From an uncultured Eubacteriales bacterium (GTDB taxonomy: Bacteria > Bacillota > Clostridia > Saccharofermentanales > Fastidiosipilaceae), in contig CABKML010000029.1 in NCBI GenBank assembly GCA_902373515.1, positions 1 to 14,569 on the forward strand: a stretch of DNA of 14,569 nt, given 5' to 3'. The position numbers were made by a program, and so were the translations under genes. Below the pieces are notes generated by a model. That model was not told where the DNA came from, did no database searches, and worked only from the letters and a program-made list of their open reading frames with translations. Of the stretch, positions 1 through 7,590 are shown piece after piece. Every line of letters begins with the position of its first letter. Position 1 is the stretch's first letter.

Positions 1-388
1 GAGCCAGAAAGTCATCGATAATCAGGATTTTCTCCCCGGGCTGCAAATATTTACGGGAAACAACAACTTCCGATACTGTTCCCTTGGTAAACGATTTGAC
101 CGCAGCTTTATAAAAGTCATCCGTCATGGTATTCGGTTTAGCTTTCTTCGCATAAACCAAAGGAATATTGCCGTACTCCATCGCCGTCACGGTAGCAATG
201 GCAATTCCGGATGCTTCAATAGTCAAGATTTTATCAACCTTGTCGTTTTTGAAGCGCTGATGAATTTCACGGCCGATTGCCTGAAATAAGTTCACATCCA
301 ATTGTTGATTCAAAAAAGAATCAACCTTGACGATTTCCGTCCCGATAACGGTGCCATCTTTAATAATACGGTCTTTTAGTAATTGCAT
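1..388 (-). CDS. xpt: Xanthine phosphoribosyltransferase, 3' end beyond window
   Basis: Cytoplasmic purine salvage enzyme that joins xanthine to PRPP to give XMP. The first 129 residues are present, translated by me from the reverse strand. They start MQLLKDRIIKDGTVIG and contain the Xpt-like stretches KVDSFLNQQLDV, EASGIAIA and YAKKAKPNTM, ending in the PRPP-binding loop IIDDFLA at residues 123-129 just as the window stops. This order matches Bacillus-type Xpt, whose full length is about 190 residues. The ATG at 386-388 is preceded by AAGGA seven bases upstream. The gene follows fba on the same strand, but an intrinsic terminator lies between them, and no purine riboswitch fits in the 75-bp gap. 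Expression must come from read-through or a weak local promoter. Identity is firm; the C-terminal third is not visible. Confidence 0.93.
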   Translation of the reverse strand, partial: MQLLKDRIIKDGTVIGTEIVKVDSFLNQQLDVNLFQAIGREIHQRFKNDKVDKILTIEASGIAIATVTAMEYGNIPLVYAKKAKPNTMTDDFYKAAVKSFTKGTVSEVVVSRKYLQPGEKILIIDDFLA

Positions 389-413
389 AAGCTCTTCCTT
401 ATCTAATAATTAA

Positions 414-442
414 AAAAGTCGCTGCTTTTCACAGCGACTTTT
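414..442 (-). terminator. Intrinsic terminator after fba
   Basis: A perfect 11-bp inverted repeat (AAAAGTCGCTG / CAGCGACTTTT, arms 414-424 and 432-442) with a 7-nt loop. On the minus strand it is followed by a run of T. It starts about 20 bp past the fba stop codon and ends about 25 bp before the xpt start, so it should end fba transcripts and limit read-through into xpt. The A-rich side also gives some potential in the other direction. Confidence 0.85.
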
Positions 443-462
443 AAGTTTTTATCAATGACTGA

Positions 463-1605
463 TCAATAAGTCTTCTTCAATTCTTCCAAGCTCAAAGCTT
501 CGACATATTGTGCCTTATGATAGCTGCCGAAAGATACAACCAATTGGCAAAGTACTTCCTGGATAGCATCCTCAACCTTTTGCATTACAACTTGAACTTC
601 AGGTTCATTTGTTTCGCCGGTCATGACAACATCGAGAATAGGTGTCAAATAAAGGCGCGGATCGAAAGCCTTGGTGTTGGCCTGCATCAATTCATAAATA
701 GCCTTAACTTTAGGATTGTGCAAAACTTCCGGATGTTTCACCCAAAGTTCGCGCAAGTTACGGGTTGTAGCCATACGGATATCAGTATCGACATTGATCT
801 TGTTAATACCGCCGGCCTTAACTACTGCCTGTAATTGATCCAAAGGAATACCGCCGGAACCGTTGATTGTACCGCCCAATTCATTAATTTCAGCGACAAC
901 TTCCTGCGGCACGGTAGATGAACCGTGAGAAACGAGAGAAGCGACCAAGTTGGAGCGCATCAGGCACTCATTGACAGCGATCGGAACTTCTTTCCGCAAA
1001 ACAATGTTCTTGCCCTTAACAGCACCATGTGCCGTACCGTAGCTGATAGCCAAAGCATCGACACCTGTACGACGAACGAACTCTACAGCATCCAAAGGAT
1101 TGGTATAAGTTGAGTTTGCAGCCTTAACATGGTCTTCCTGACCGGCAATAACGCCGATTTCACCTTCGACACTGACGCCGAAAGGATGAGCATAATCGAC
1201 AACTTTTTTAGTAATTTCGACGTTCTCTTCGAAAGGTAAAGAAGAACAGTCAATCATAACTGAAGTGTAACCGGCATCAACAGCAGCTTTACAAACTTCA
1301 AAACTGCGGCCGTGATCCAAGTGTAAAACAACCGGAACTGTAGCATTATCGCCGTAACGATGAGCCAATTCCACCAATTGCTTCATGCCTTTTTTCTTGT
1401 CTTCCAATGTAGCATTCATGAAGTCCGCTCTACCGCCCATAAAAGCGTTGGCAGCTTCTGCACCTTGCAAGATAGCCGGGCTACGCATAATCTCATGAAT
1501 TCTGATAGCTGCTTTAACCTGAGCAGCGGAGTTTACATTGAAGCCACCGTAAGCGAAATTACGTTCACGCGCAACTTTAAGTAATGGTTTAAGTGATGTC
1601 AGCAT
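463..1605 (-). CDS. fba: Class II fructose-1,6-bisphosphate aldolase
   Basis: Zinc-dependent glycolytic aldolase that splits fructose-1,6-bisphosphate into dihydroxyacetone phosphate and glyceraldehyde-3-phosphate in the cytoplasm. The 380-residue product shows the class II signatures in order: LHLDHG (catalytic Asp97, zinc ligand His98), VEGEIG (Glu148), YGTAHG (His193), SHGSSTVP (His227), the phosphate-binding NGSGGIP near 248-254 and NVDTDIRMA at 271-279. It is longer than the shortest class II enzymes (about 285), with a C-terminal extension. I chose ATG 1603-1605 because GGAGG sits five bases upstream. An in-frame TTG four codons earlier lies inside that ribosome binding site. The gene has its own promoter (1660-1687) and terminator (414-442), so it is probably monocistronic and strongly expressed. 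Confidence 0.95.
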   Translation of the reverse strand: MLTSLKPLLKVARERNFAYGGFNVNSAAQVKAAIRIHEIMRSPAILQGAEAANAFMGGRADFMNATLEDKKKGMKQLVELAHRYGDNATVPVVLHLDHGRSFEVCKAAVDAGYTSVMIDCSSLPFEENVEITKKVVDYAHPFGVSVEGEIGVIAGQEDHVKAANSTYTNPLDAVEFVRRTGVDALAISYGTAHGAVKGKNIVLRKEVPIAVNECLMRSNLVASLVSHGSSTVPQEVVAEINELGGTINGSGGIPLDQLQAVVKAGGINKINVDTDIRMATTRNLRELWVKHPEVLHNPKVKAIYELMQANTKAFDPRLYLTPILDVVMTGETNEPEVQVVMQKVEDAIQEVLCQLVVSFGSYHKAQYVEALSLEELKKTY

Positions 1606-1624
1606 TTTAACCTCCAAATATAAG

Positions 1625-1641
1625 GGATAAATATCTTATCC
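1625..1641 (-). promoter_or_regulatory. Inverted repeat in fba leader, possible operator
   Basis: GGATAA and TTATCC form 6-bp arms around a 5-bp centre, located between the fba -10 box and the ribosome binding site. This is where a repressor site or a short 5' UTR hairpin could act. No known regulator motif is recognised, so the role is inference. Confidence 0.3.
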
Positions 1642-1659
1642 GCTTATCTATACACACTT

Positions 1660-1687
1660 ATTGTACTATTATTCCCGACAAGTTCAA
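1660..1687 (-). promoter_or_regulatory. Sigma-A type promoter of fba
   Basis: On the minus strand, TTGAAC (1682-1687) and TACAAT (1660-1665) are separated by 16 bp, each one or two mismatches from consensus. The predicted start of transcription lies about 45 nt before the fba ATG. It sits immediately after the end of the upstream 667-residue protein gene, so fba need not rely on that gene's transcript. Confidence 0.65.
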
Positions 1688-1713
1688 GTTATCGCCGAGT
1701 TTAACATTTACTA

Positions 1714-3717
1714 TTAAATTAAAATAGCCAAAATTACCGGCAGCAGACTGACCAGACAGGAAGCGATTAAAGCGACCAAATCTGCCTGTTTGCTGAATTT
1801 AAGACTGCCTTGTCCTCGTAGAGTTTTATCGGTAAACAGCACGATGAACACGAAGCAGAGCGTCTGAAAGATGTTGACCAGGCCATCGGAAAAGAGTCCG
1901 AAAATCAAATAAACCGGAATGAAAACCGAACGCAAGAGCAACACCGCTGCGACGCTGTTCAAGACCGCCATAAACGGACGTTTCTTGTAACTGGAATAAT
2001 TGCCCAAAGCAAAGATACCGATTAACAGCGCAATATGCAAAACTGTTGTCAAAACCGTCATCAGTAAGGTGTACCAAACGCTTTCACCGCCCATTGAGGT
2101 GAGCCAGCCGATATTTTTGGATGCTGTTGAACCGTAAATTAAAGATAAGATAAAGTACAGCACACTGACGGGGACAAACGCCATTGATTTCGACTGATTG
2201 ATGAGGCGACATGAGTCTTCCGGGAAATTAGTGAACAGGTTCCTTGCTATTTCCAATAAGTCCTGACCTGATGTCAATAAAGCCCCCACCAGTCCCGTAT
2301 CGTTGTTCAAAGCCTTCATATAAGCCGGCGGAATGTTCTCTTTGCTGTTAGCCGTTTCTGTTACATTTTCACTATCCGGCTGTAAATTCGGCTGTGAATT
2401 TCGTTGTAAGTCCGGACGTTTAATATTCGGTGTTTGATTGTTTTCGGGCAAATTCTCGGCAACGGAATTATAGTTGTCCGTCTGCGGCATCATTCCCGGC
2501 AAATCCGGCATTTTATCAGGATCCGGGATACGGGGCATACGCTCCATGTTATCTTCCGGCATCGATCCGGGTTGATAAAAGCCGCCGACCGGTTGGTATT
2601 CGGAGTTTTCCAAGCCGTCGGTAAAATTATCGGCCACATAAGGGAACGGCGCAGCTTGCGGCATCTGTTGCATCTGCGGCATTTGTTCTACCTGCGGCAT
2701 CTGTTGTACCTGCGGCATCTGTTGTACCTGCGGCATCTGTTGTACCTGCGGCATCTGTTGCACCTGCGGCATCTGTTGCACTTGCGGTATTGACGTCATC
2801 GGAGCTTGATTATTCTGCTCCGCTTCAGCCATTTGTACCGGTCGATTAATCGGAGTCCGGTTTGAGACCTGATTAATGCGGTCAAGTGGGTTGGACTGAT
2901 TAAACATATCATGATTGAACTCGGAAGCATTGCTGCCGTCCGTTGCCTGAGCATAATTAGGCAAAGCCGCCTGTCTGCGCAATGTAGCCTGTCTGGCAGC
3001 AAACAATCTGGCGTTATTAGCGCCATTATCTATATCCGGGCGTCGCTTGGGTGAGCTTTGTTCTTCCCACAAACGGAAAGCATCCTCTCTGGCCCGAGCC
3101 AACTCCAAAGCCTCTTTATCCTGTGTGTTTTCCGCCGGGCGTGCTGTCCGTTCCTGAGGCAAACTGCCCTGATTATCCGTCACTGCTACCTCCGGATTGA
3201 GCGGTTGCCGGCGTGTTAAATGCACAATATTACTCCGATAATCCTTGCCGTTGCCCGGATCCTGTTCCGAATCGCTGTCAAGCGAATCAGGCTGTTCCGC
3301 TTGTCTGCTTGCTGTCTGCGCTTCAAGGTGCTTAATAATACCGGGCGCAAAGCTGCGTAAGCCGCCTGCAGTTGTCCCATTTCCCTGTGCAGCGTCAGAA
3401 GTTGCAGCCGGAACTGAACTTGCAACCGGTGCGGCCGGCGCAGACTGAGCAGCCGGCGTGGCTTTATGTGTAAAATTAAGCAAAGTCTGTCGCAGTCCCC
3501 GGACTTCACTTTCGCCTGACCGGAGGCGATTATCTTCTATAGGCTGAAAACGCTTGGTAGCCGAATCTGTCGGCGCAGCTGTTGTATCGTAGGTATCTTC
3601 GACTCGACGAATAGGTAATTTGGCTGCCTGCGGCTCTCTTTGTAAACCCGGTACCGAAGTCTTTCTAATACCGGCAGAAGCAGCCGGCGTTATATCATTT
3701 TCATTGTAGCTTTCCAT
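1714..3717 (-). CDS. Disordered-repeat membrane protein, unknown function
   Basis: I do not recognise this 667-residue protein. Residues 1 to about 500 are low complexity, rich in Gln, Pro, Ala, Asn and Ser, with no signal peptide, and probably disordered and cytoplasmic. They include a QVQQMP hexapeptide repeated about seven times, then Met/Pro/Asp-rich and Asn/Gln/Pro-rich stretches. Residues 512-667 hold about five hydrophobic segments (near 512-529, 548-571, 583-609, 610-628 and 647-667), with the last running to the very C-terminus. A disordered head on a small polytopic domain resembles some Yip1-like Gram-positive proteins, but I see no diagnostic motif. The ATG at 3715-3717 has GGAG five bases upstream; an in-frame GTG further upstream lacks one. 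It has its own promoter and no obvious terminator before fba. Confidence 0.8.
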   Translation of the reverse strand: MESYNENDITPAASAGIRKTSVPGLQREPQAAKLPIRRVEDTYDTTAAPTDSATKRFQPIEDNRLRSGESEVRGLRQTLLNFTHKATPAAQSAPAAPVASSVPAATSDAAQGNGTTAGGLRSFAPGIIKHLEAQTASRQAEQPDSLDSDSEQDPGNGKDYRSNIVHLTRRQPLNPEVAVTDNQGSLPQERTARPAENTQDKEALELARAREDAFRLWEEQSSPKRRPDIDNGANNARLFAARQATLRRQAALPNYAQATDGSNASEFNHDMFNQSNPLDRINQVSNRTPINRPVQMAEAEQNNQAPMTSIPQVQQMPQVQQMPQVQQMPQVQQMPQVQQMPQVEQMPQMQQMPQAAPFPYVADNFTDGLENSEYQPVGGFYQPGSMPEDNMERMPRIPDPDKMPDLPGMMPQTDNYNSVAENLPENNQTPNIKRPDLQRNSQPNLQPDSENVTETANSKENIPPAYMKALNNDTGLVGALLTSGQDLLEIARNLFTNFPEDSCRLINQSKSMAFVPVSVLYFILSLIYGSTASKNIGWLTSMGGESVWYTLLMTVLTTVLHIALLIGIFALGNYSSYKKRPFMAVLNSVAAVLLLRSVFIPVYLIFGLFSDGLVNIFQTLCFVFIVLFTDKTLRGQGSLKFSKQADLVALIASCLVSLLPVILAILI
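2656..2790 (-). repeat. 18-bp in-frame tandem repeat, about 7.5 copies
   Basis: On the plus strand the unit is CTGCGGCATCTGTTGTAC. Three copies in a row are identical (2692-2745), flanked by copies with one to a few changes and a half copy at 2782-2790. Because 18 is a multiple of 3, the array encodes a hexapeptide repeat (QVQQMP with QVEQMP and QMQQMP variants) and can gain or lose units without a frameshift. Confidence 0.95.
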
Positions 3718-3764
3718 ATGCACTCCACACATCACACAGATAAGATAGTGTTTTTTTCATGCCT

Positions 3765-3793
3765 CTTATATTACACGAAAGTTACACGGGCAA
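3765..3793 (-). promoter_or_regulatory. Promoter of the 667-residue membrane protein gene
   Basis: On the minus strand, TTGCCC (3788-3793) and TATAAG (3765-3770) are separated by exactly 17 bp. The leader before the ATG at 3717 would be about 40 nt and contain the GGAG ribosome binding site. Confidence 0.6.
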
Positions 3794-3971
3794 CAAGTTA
3801 TTTTTCAAATTAAAAGCAGATTTTTCCGCCGTTGGAAGCAGCTATTTCTCCGAAAAGTCGGGATAGAAAGAGATTTGTGCCCAAGCAGAAATAATATTTA
3901 TCATCTTTTATTGTAATGAAAAAATAATATTTTTCGTTCAGCGAGCTGCCGCATCCGTTCCCGTCCGACTT

Positions 3972-3980
3972 TGTTATAAT
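3972..3980 (+). promoter_or_regulatory. Extended -10 promoter of nadE
   Basis: TG-T-TATAAT is a consensus extended -10 element, with TATAAT at 3975-3980. No good -35 hexamer lies 16-18 bp upstream, which is usual for extended -10 promoters. The AT-rich boxes further upstream could act as UP-like or regulator elements. The leader is about 38 nt, and AAAGGA lies eight bases before the nadE ATG. Confidence 0.65.
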
Positions 3981-4024
3981 ATTAAGTTATCATGTGAGTG
4001 AAAGGATATGAAAGGATTTAATAT

Positions 4025-6109
4025 ATGCAACAATCAGAACAGGGAAAATTATTTTTGAATTGTCAATTAATTTCTCCGGCCTGCAAAGCGGGAAATATCG
4101 CCTTTAATAGTAAATTAATCATCGCCACGGCCGAAAAAGCTATCGCGGAAAAACGGGCTCTGGCCGTTATGCCGGCTTTGGCTTTAACCGGCGGTTATCT
4201 GGAAGATTTACACAATTCCGGCGATATCATCGATCAGGTTCAACATTATTTACAAGACATACTGTTAGCCTCTATCAACTGGCCGACCAATTTTGTTTGT
4301 ATCTTCGGTACTCCTATTATTACACCGACGGCCCAATATAACGGAGTTGTAGCTATTTGTCACGGTAAAATCGTCGCTACCGCCGCTCAATCGCAGCCAA
4401 GCGGCCGTGAGTCGGCGCATTTTGCGCAAGTCTCCGCTGCTGCCGCAGCTTTGCCGGCCTCAAACATCTTTTTGTTGCCGATTTTCGGACCTTATAATCC
4501 TTTAAGAATAGAACTTGCAGTCGGTGATGATATTTTCAGTTATCAGCCGGCTGCCTGTAAAGCAAATGTATTAATTCACGTCGCCGATGCTCCCTATAAT
4601 TACGCTTATGCCGCCAAATTGCAAAAGACTGCCGCCACCTTGGCCGAGAATGCGAAACTGGCTCTAATAAGCGTTAACAGCGGCGCTTTCAGTGCTTCCG
4701 ACAATTATTTGATGCAGGCAGCTTACAGTGCTTATGAGGGTGATTTGTGTCTGGCAGAAGAAACTCCGGATATCAGCGATTATTTCACGGAAGACTGCTA
4801 TGCCGACGATAGAAGTGCGGATTACTTGGCCAAGGCCGCTACTCTTTCTTATAAGCATTCCTTAACCTGTTCGTTCTCCGTCCCCCGCCTGCAAGCCTTC
4901 TTGAGCGCTAAGGGTGAAGTTCCGGCAGAGACTTGCGCCTGTGACGCTTATTTCGATTTGCATGCACCTGTAAATCGGCTCTTCAATCCGGCACCGTATC
5001 TTTTTCAAAGTTATGCCGCTTTGCAATCCGTTAATTTCCGCGGTTTTGCCCCCTGCTATTCTCAGGCTGCCGATCAGACGGATTTTTACGGCAATTTATG
5101 GAGATTGTCAGGTTTGAGTCTGCTCAAGCGGCTGCGTCTGACCCGTTCCCGGGCTTTGGTTCTCGGTTTGTCCGGCGGTTTGGATTCGACGGTTGCCGTT
5201 TTATCCTGTTATGCCGCCTGCTTACTCGGTCAGTTACCGACTGATTATATTTATGCCGTGAAATTGCCCGGTTTCGGCAGTAGCGGCGATACTTGCAAAC
5301 AAGCTGACGATTTGGTTAAGGCTTTAGGGCTGCGTGATTTAACTATCAATATTACGGCAGCCTGTAAACAGCATTTCAGCGATATTGAGCAACCGGCAGG
5401 CTGTTATGATGTGGCTTTTGAAAATGCTCAGGCTCGAGAGCGGACACAAATTCTCATGGATAAGGCGAATCAGGTGCACGGCTTTGTGGTCGGGACGGGA
5501 GATTTAAGCGAAGAGTGCCTCGGTTTTTGTACTTATAACGGCGATCAGATGAGTATGTTCAATCCTAATATCGGCATTCCCAAGAGCATGATGCCGCCTT
5601 TGTTGGCAGCTTTCCCCTCCTGGTTAAAGCAATTTAAGACAAGTGTTTCTTCTACAGCTTTGCAGGCAGCTTTGGAGGCTATCTCCGCGCACGCTATCAG
5701 TCCGGAGCTTCTACCTTTAGATGCCGAGGGACAACAGCAGCAAGCGACACAAAAGCAAGTCGGTTCTTATGTTCTGCATGATTTCTTCTTTTATCACTTG
5801 GCGGATGCGAATTATTGTACGGACGATTTGCTGACTTTGGCTTATTTAACTTTTTCTCCGGAGAATATTGCCGCACTTGAAAAAAGCGCCTTATCTTTCG
5901 CACCTTATTCCAATGTTTTCGCCTGTCGAACTTTCAGCAAGGAAGAAATTAAAGCGACGTTGGCTATTTTCAGCAAGCGTTATATCAGTCAGCAATTTAA
6001 GCGTCTGCCTGCACCGGCCGGCTTGAATTTTACGCCGTTCAACCTGACTTCTTCCTGGAAAATTCCGGCAGATTTGGCCTGCAATCCTTTTTTCCATCAG
6101 AAATATTAG
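4025..6109 (+). CDS. nadE: NAD+ synthetase with degenerate glutaminase domain
   Basis: Catalyses the last step of NAD biosynthesis, amidation of nicotinic acid adenine dinucleotide with ATP, in the cytoplasm. The 694-residue product has the two-domain layout of glutamine-dependent NadE. The C-terminal synthetase domain is intact: SGGLDST pyrophosphate loop (383-389), the ENAQARERTQILMDKANQ helix, GTGDLSE, YNGDQMSM, ISPELLP and LHDFFFY. The N-terminal nitrilase-like domain (about 10-300) keeps alignable landmarks but not the catalytic Glu-Lys-Cys triad. The PEL motif reads PAL (Ala51), the PK lysine position is Gln122, and the CED motif reads GDD (Gly167). It should therefore use free ammonia, unless another amidotransferase supplies it. 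The start is supported by AAAGGA upstream. It is convergent with cca, the two stop codons being 18 bp apart. Confidence 0.92.
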   Translation: MQQSEQGKLFLNCQLISPACKAGNIAFNSKLIIATAEKAIAEKRALAVMPALALTGGYLEDLHNSGDIIDQVQHYLQDILLASINWPTNFVCIFGTPIITPTAQYNGVVAICHGKIVATAAQSQPSGRESAHFAQVSAAAAALPASNIFLLPIFGPYNPLRIELAVGDDIFSYQPAACKANVLIHVADAPYNYAYAAKLQKTAATLAENAKLALISVNSGAFSASDNYLMQAAYSAYEGDLCLAEETPDISDYFTEDCYADDRSADYLAKAATLSYKHSLTCSFSVPRLQAFLSAKGEVPAETCACDAYFDLHAPVNRLFNPAPYLFQSYAALQSVNFRGFAPCYSQAADQTDFYGNLWRLSGLSLLKRLRLTRSRALVLGLSGGLDSTVAVLSCYAACLLGQLPTDYIYAVKLPGFGSSGDTCKQADDLVKALGLRDLTINITAACKQHFSDIEQPAGCYDVAFENAQARERTQILMDKANQVHGFVVGTGDLSEECLGFCTYNGDQMSMFNPNIGIPKSMMPPLLAAFPSWLKQFKTSVSSTALQAALEAISAHAISPELLPLDAEGQQQQATQKQVGSYVLHDFFFYHLADANYCTDDLLTLAYLTFSPENIAALEKSALSFAPYSNVFACRTFSKEEIKATLAIFSKRYISQQFKRLPAPAGLNFTPFNLTSSWKIPADLACNPFFHQKY

Positions 6110-6127
6110 TGTCGGCGTTGTTTTTGT

Positions 6128-7561
6128 TTAAAGACGTTTAAGGACATAGGCTGTTAAAGCTTCTTTATCGTTGAGTACAAGGCCTTCAAGTACTGCTGCG
6201 TGCAGCTGCTTGAGGGCTTTATTGATCTCCGCCCCCTGCAGTTCCGGCCGATTTTTTCTTAAATCCGCTCCGTTGAACTGCAAATCTTTCAAGCTCCAAC
6301 AGGTATGTGTCTGCAAGTAATTCTGCCAACTTTTCAAACAGCTGTCCGGAACAACAACGAGGGTAAGTGCGAAAAGCAAGCCGACAGTTACAGTTTCTAC
6401 GCCATATTCGAGTAACATTTGTCCCCAGGGATAAGTTGCCGTCTGTTCGTTCACGTCGGAGACATTAACGGCTTTGCTGATCGTCTGCAATTTTTCCGGT
6501 GTTAAAATTTCCAGGCAAATTCCGAGGAAATGCCGTCTTAAGTTGGAAAAGCACAAAATTCGGGCAATTTCCTTGGCGGATAAAGAGTTCGCCGCCGGTG
6601 TGCGTAAAAATGTCGCCCAAGCGAAAGTTGTCAGCATTTCCTGCTGATAATTGCGCCAATTTTCCTCAACTTTATCAGGATCAGCCTGTTTGTCGACAAA
6701 ATAATCGCGCAAAACACGCAAGCCTGCAGAAGTATAAGGAGCCATTTCCGCCAAATGGCGGGCAATAAGCGGCCTGTTGTCGTGCTGACAGCGAAATTCT
6801 CTCAATACTTTGGATGTACAGGCAGGCAGCAATTTCTCAGTCGGCGGCAAATTTAATTGCGGGCAACTGTAATTTACTAAATCCGGGTAAGCGAGCAAGA
6901 CTTTAACGGCAGCAGCGCCATTAAACAATTTATCCAATTCCGTCGTCACTCTTTCCGTCGAAACATATGCCAAATCAGGCAGCATTTTCCGAATGGCGGC
7001 GGCTGTTGTCGGCGCGATATCAAAACGTAAAACGGCAGCAAAACGTAAGGCGCGTAAAATTCTCAAAGCATCTTCCTGAAAGCGCTGTTCAGGCACATTA
7101 ACGGCGCGGATAAGCCTTTTTTCCAAATCAGCCAAGCCGTCATACAAATCAACCAGCCCGCTTGTCGGAGACCAGGCTAAAGCATTAACGGTAAAATCCC
7201 GGCGGGCCAAATCTTCCTCCAACCCGGAAGCAAACGTTATGCTGTCAGGATGCCGATGGTCGCTGTAAACTGTTTCCAAGCGATAAGTAGTAATTTCGTA
7301 AGTTTGCCCGTCAATTAAAACTGTCACCGTTCCGTGTTTAATTCCCGTTTCAATCACTCTGTAATTTTGAAAAACCCGCTCAACTTCTTCCGGCTTAGCG
7401 GAAGTTGTAAAATCGTAATCATGTAGAGGCAGGCCTAAAAGCACATCCCGCAAGGAACCGCCGACCAGATAACAGGTATAACCGGCTGCCAGCAGTTGGC
7501 GGAAAATCAAAATGGCCGCCGCATTCAAATGCTTGCTTATATCCTGATTAATTGCTCTCAT
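6128..7561 (-). CDS. cca: CCA-adding tRNA nucleotidyltransferase
   Basis: Adds or repairs the 3'-terminal CCA of tRNAs, using CTP and ATP without a nucleic acid template. The 477-residue product has the class II nucleotidyltransferase head: LVGGSLRD (32-39), the metal-binding DYD (Asp48, Asp50), the ARRDFTVNA motif (119-127), the nucleotide-selecting EDALR (163-167) and RILRALRFAA, followed by the helical body and tail. No HD phosphohydrolase motif is visible, as usual in Gram-positive forms. The start ATG 7559-7561 has AGGAGG four bases upstream. It is the second gene after ansA, 29 bp downstream on the same strand with no terminator or promoter between, so the two are probably co-transcribed. 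Whether it adds the whole CCA or only part of it cannot be settled by eye. Confidence 0.93.
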   Translation of the reverse strand: MRAINQDISKHLNAAAILIFRQLLAAGYTCYLVGGSLRDVLLGLPLHDYDFTTSAKPEEVERVFQNYRVIETGIKHGTVTVLIDGQTYEITTYRLETVYSDHRHPDSITFASGLEEDLARRDFTVNALAWSPTSGLVDLYDGLADLEKRLIRAVNVPEQRFQEDALRILRALRFAAVLRFDIAPTTAAAIRKMLPDLAYVSTERVTTELDKLFNGAAAVKVLLAYPDLVNYSCPQLNLPPTEKLLPACTSKVLREFRCQHDNRPLIARHLAEMAPYTSAGLRVLRDYFVDKQADPDKVEENWRNYQQEMLTTFAWATFLRTPAANSLSAKEIARILCFSNLRRHFLGICLEILTPEKLQTISKAVNVSDVNEQTATYPWGQMLLEYGVETVTVGLLFALTLVVVPDSCLKSWQNYLQTHTCWSLKDLQFNGADLRKNRPELQGAEINKALKQLHAAVLEGLVLNDKEALTAYVLKRL

Positions 7562-7590
7562 ATTGCCTCCTGCTTTTACCCCTGATTAAC

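Larger units (their letters stand above)
3718..4024. other. Divergent intergenic region with two promoters
   Basis: This 307-bp spacer separates the membrane-protein gene from nadE. It holds one promoter at each end, described separately. Between them is an AT-rich stretch with two identical AAATAATATTT boxes at 3889-3899 and 3922-3932, 33 bp apart (about three helical turns). I see no coding sequence, RNA gene or terminator in it. Confidence 0.6.

Noticed and set aside
389..462. Purine riboswitch upstream of xpt
   Set aside because: The gap is too short and holds only the fba terminator; none of the conserved purine aptamer features are present.
508..834. Plus-strand open frames across the aldolase gene (also 925-1113 and 1360-1584)
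   Set aside because: They are antisense shadows of a clearly conserved gene and show no family features.
1606..1617. TTG start that would add four residues to the aldolase
   Set aside because: It overlaps the GGAGG ribosome binding site that serves the ATG at 1603-1605.
2434..2793. 119-codon plus-strand open frame with Leu/Arg/His repeats
   Set aside because: It is the antisense of the 18-bp repeat array in the membrane-protein gene; it has no ribosome binding site and its repeats follow from the other strand.
6110..6127. Bidirectional terminator between nadE and cca
   Set aside because: The 18-bp gap and its flanks contain T-runs but no stem.
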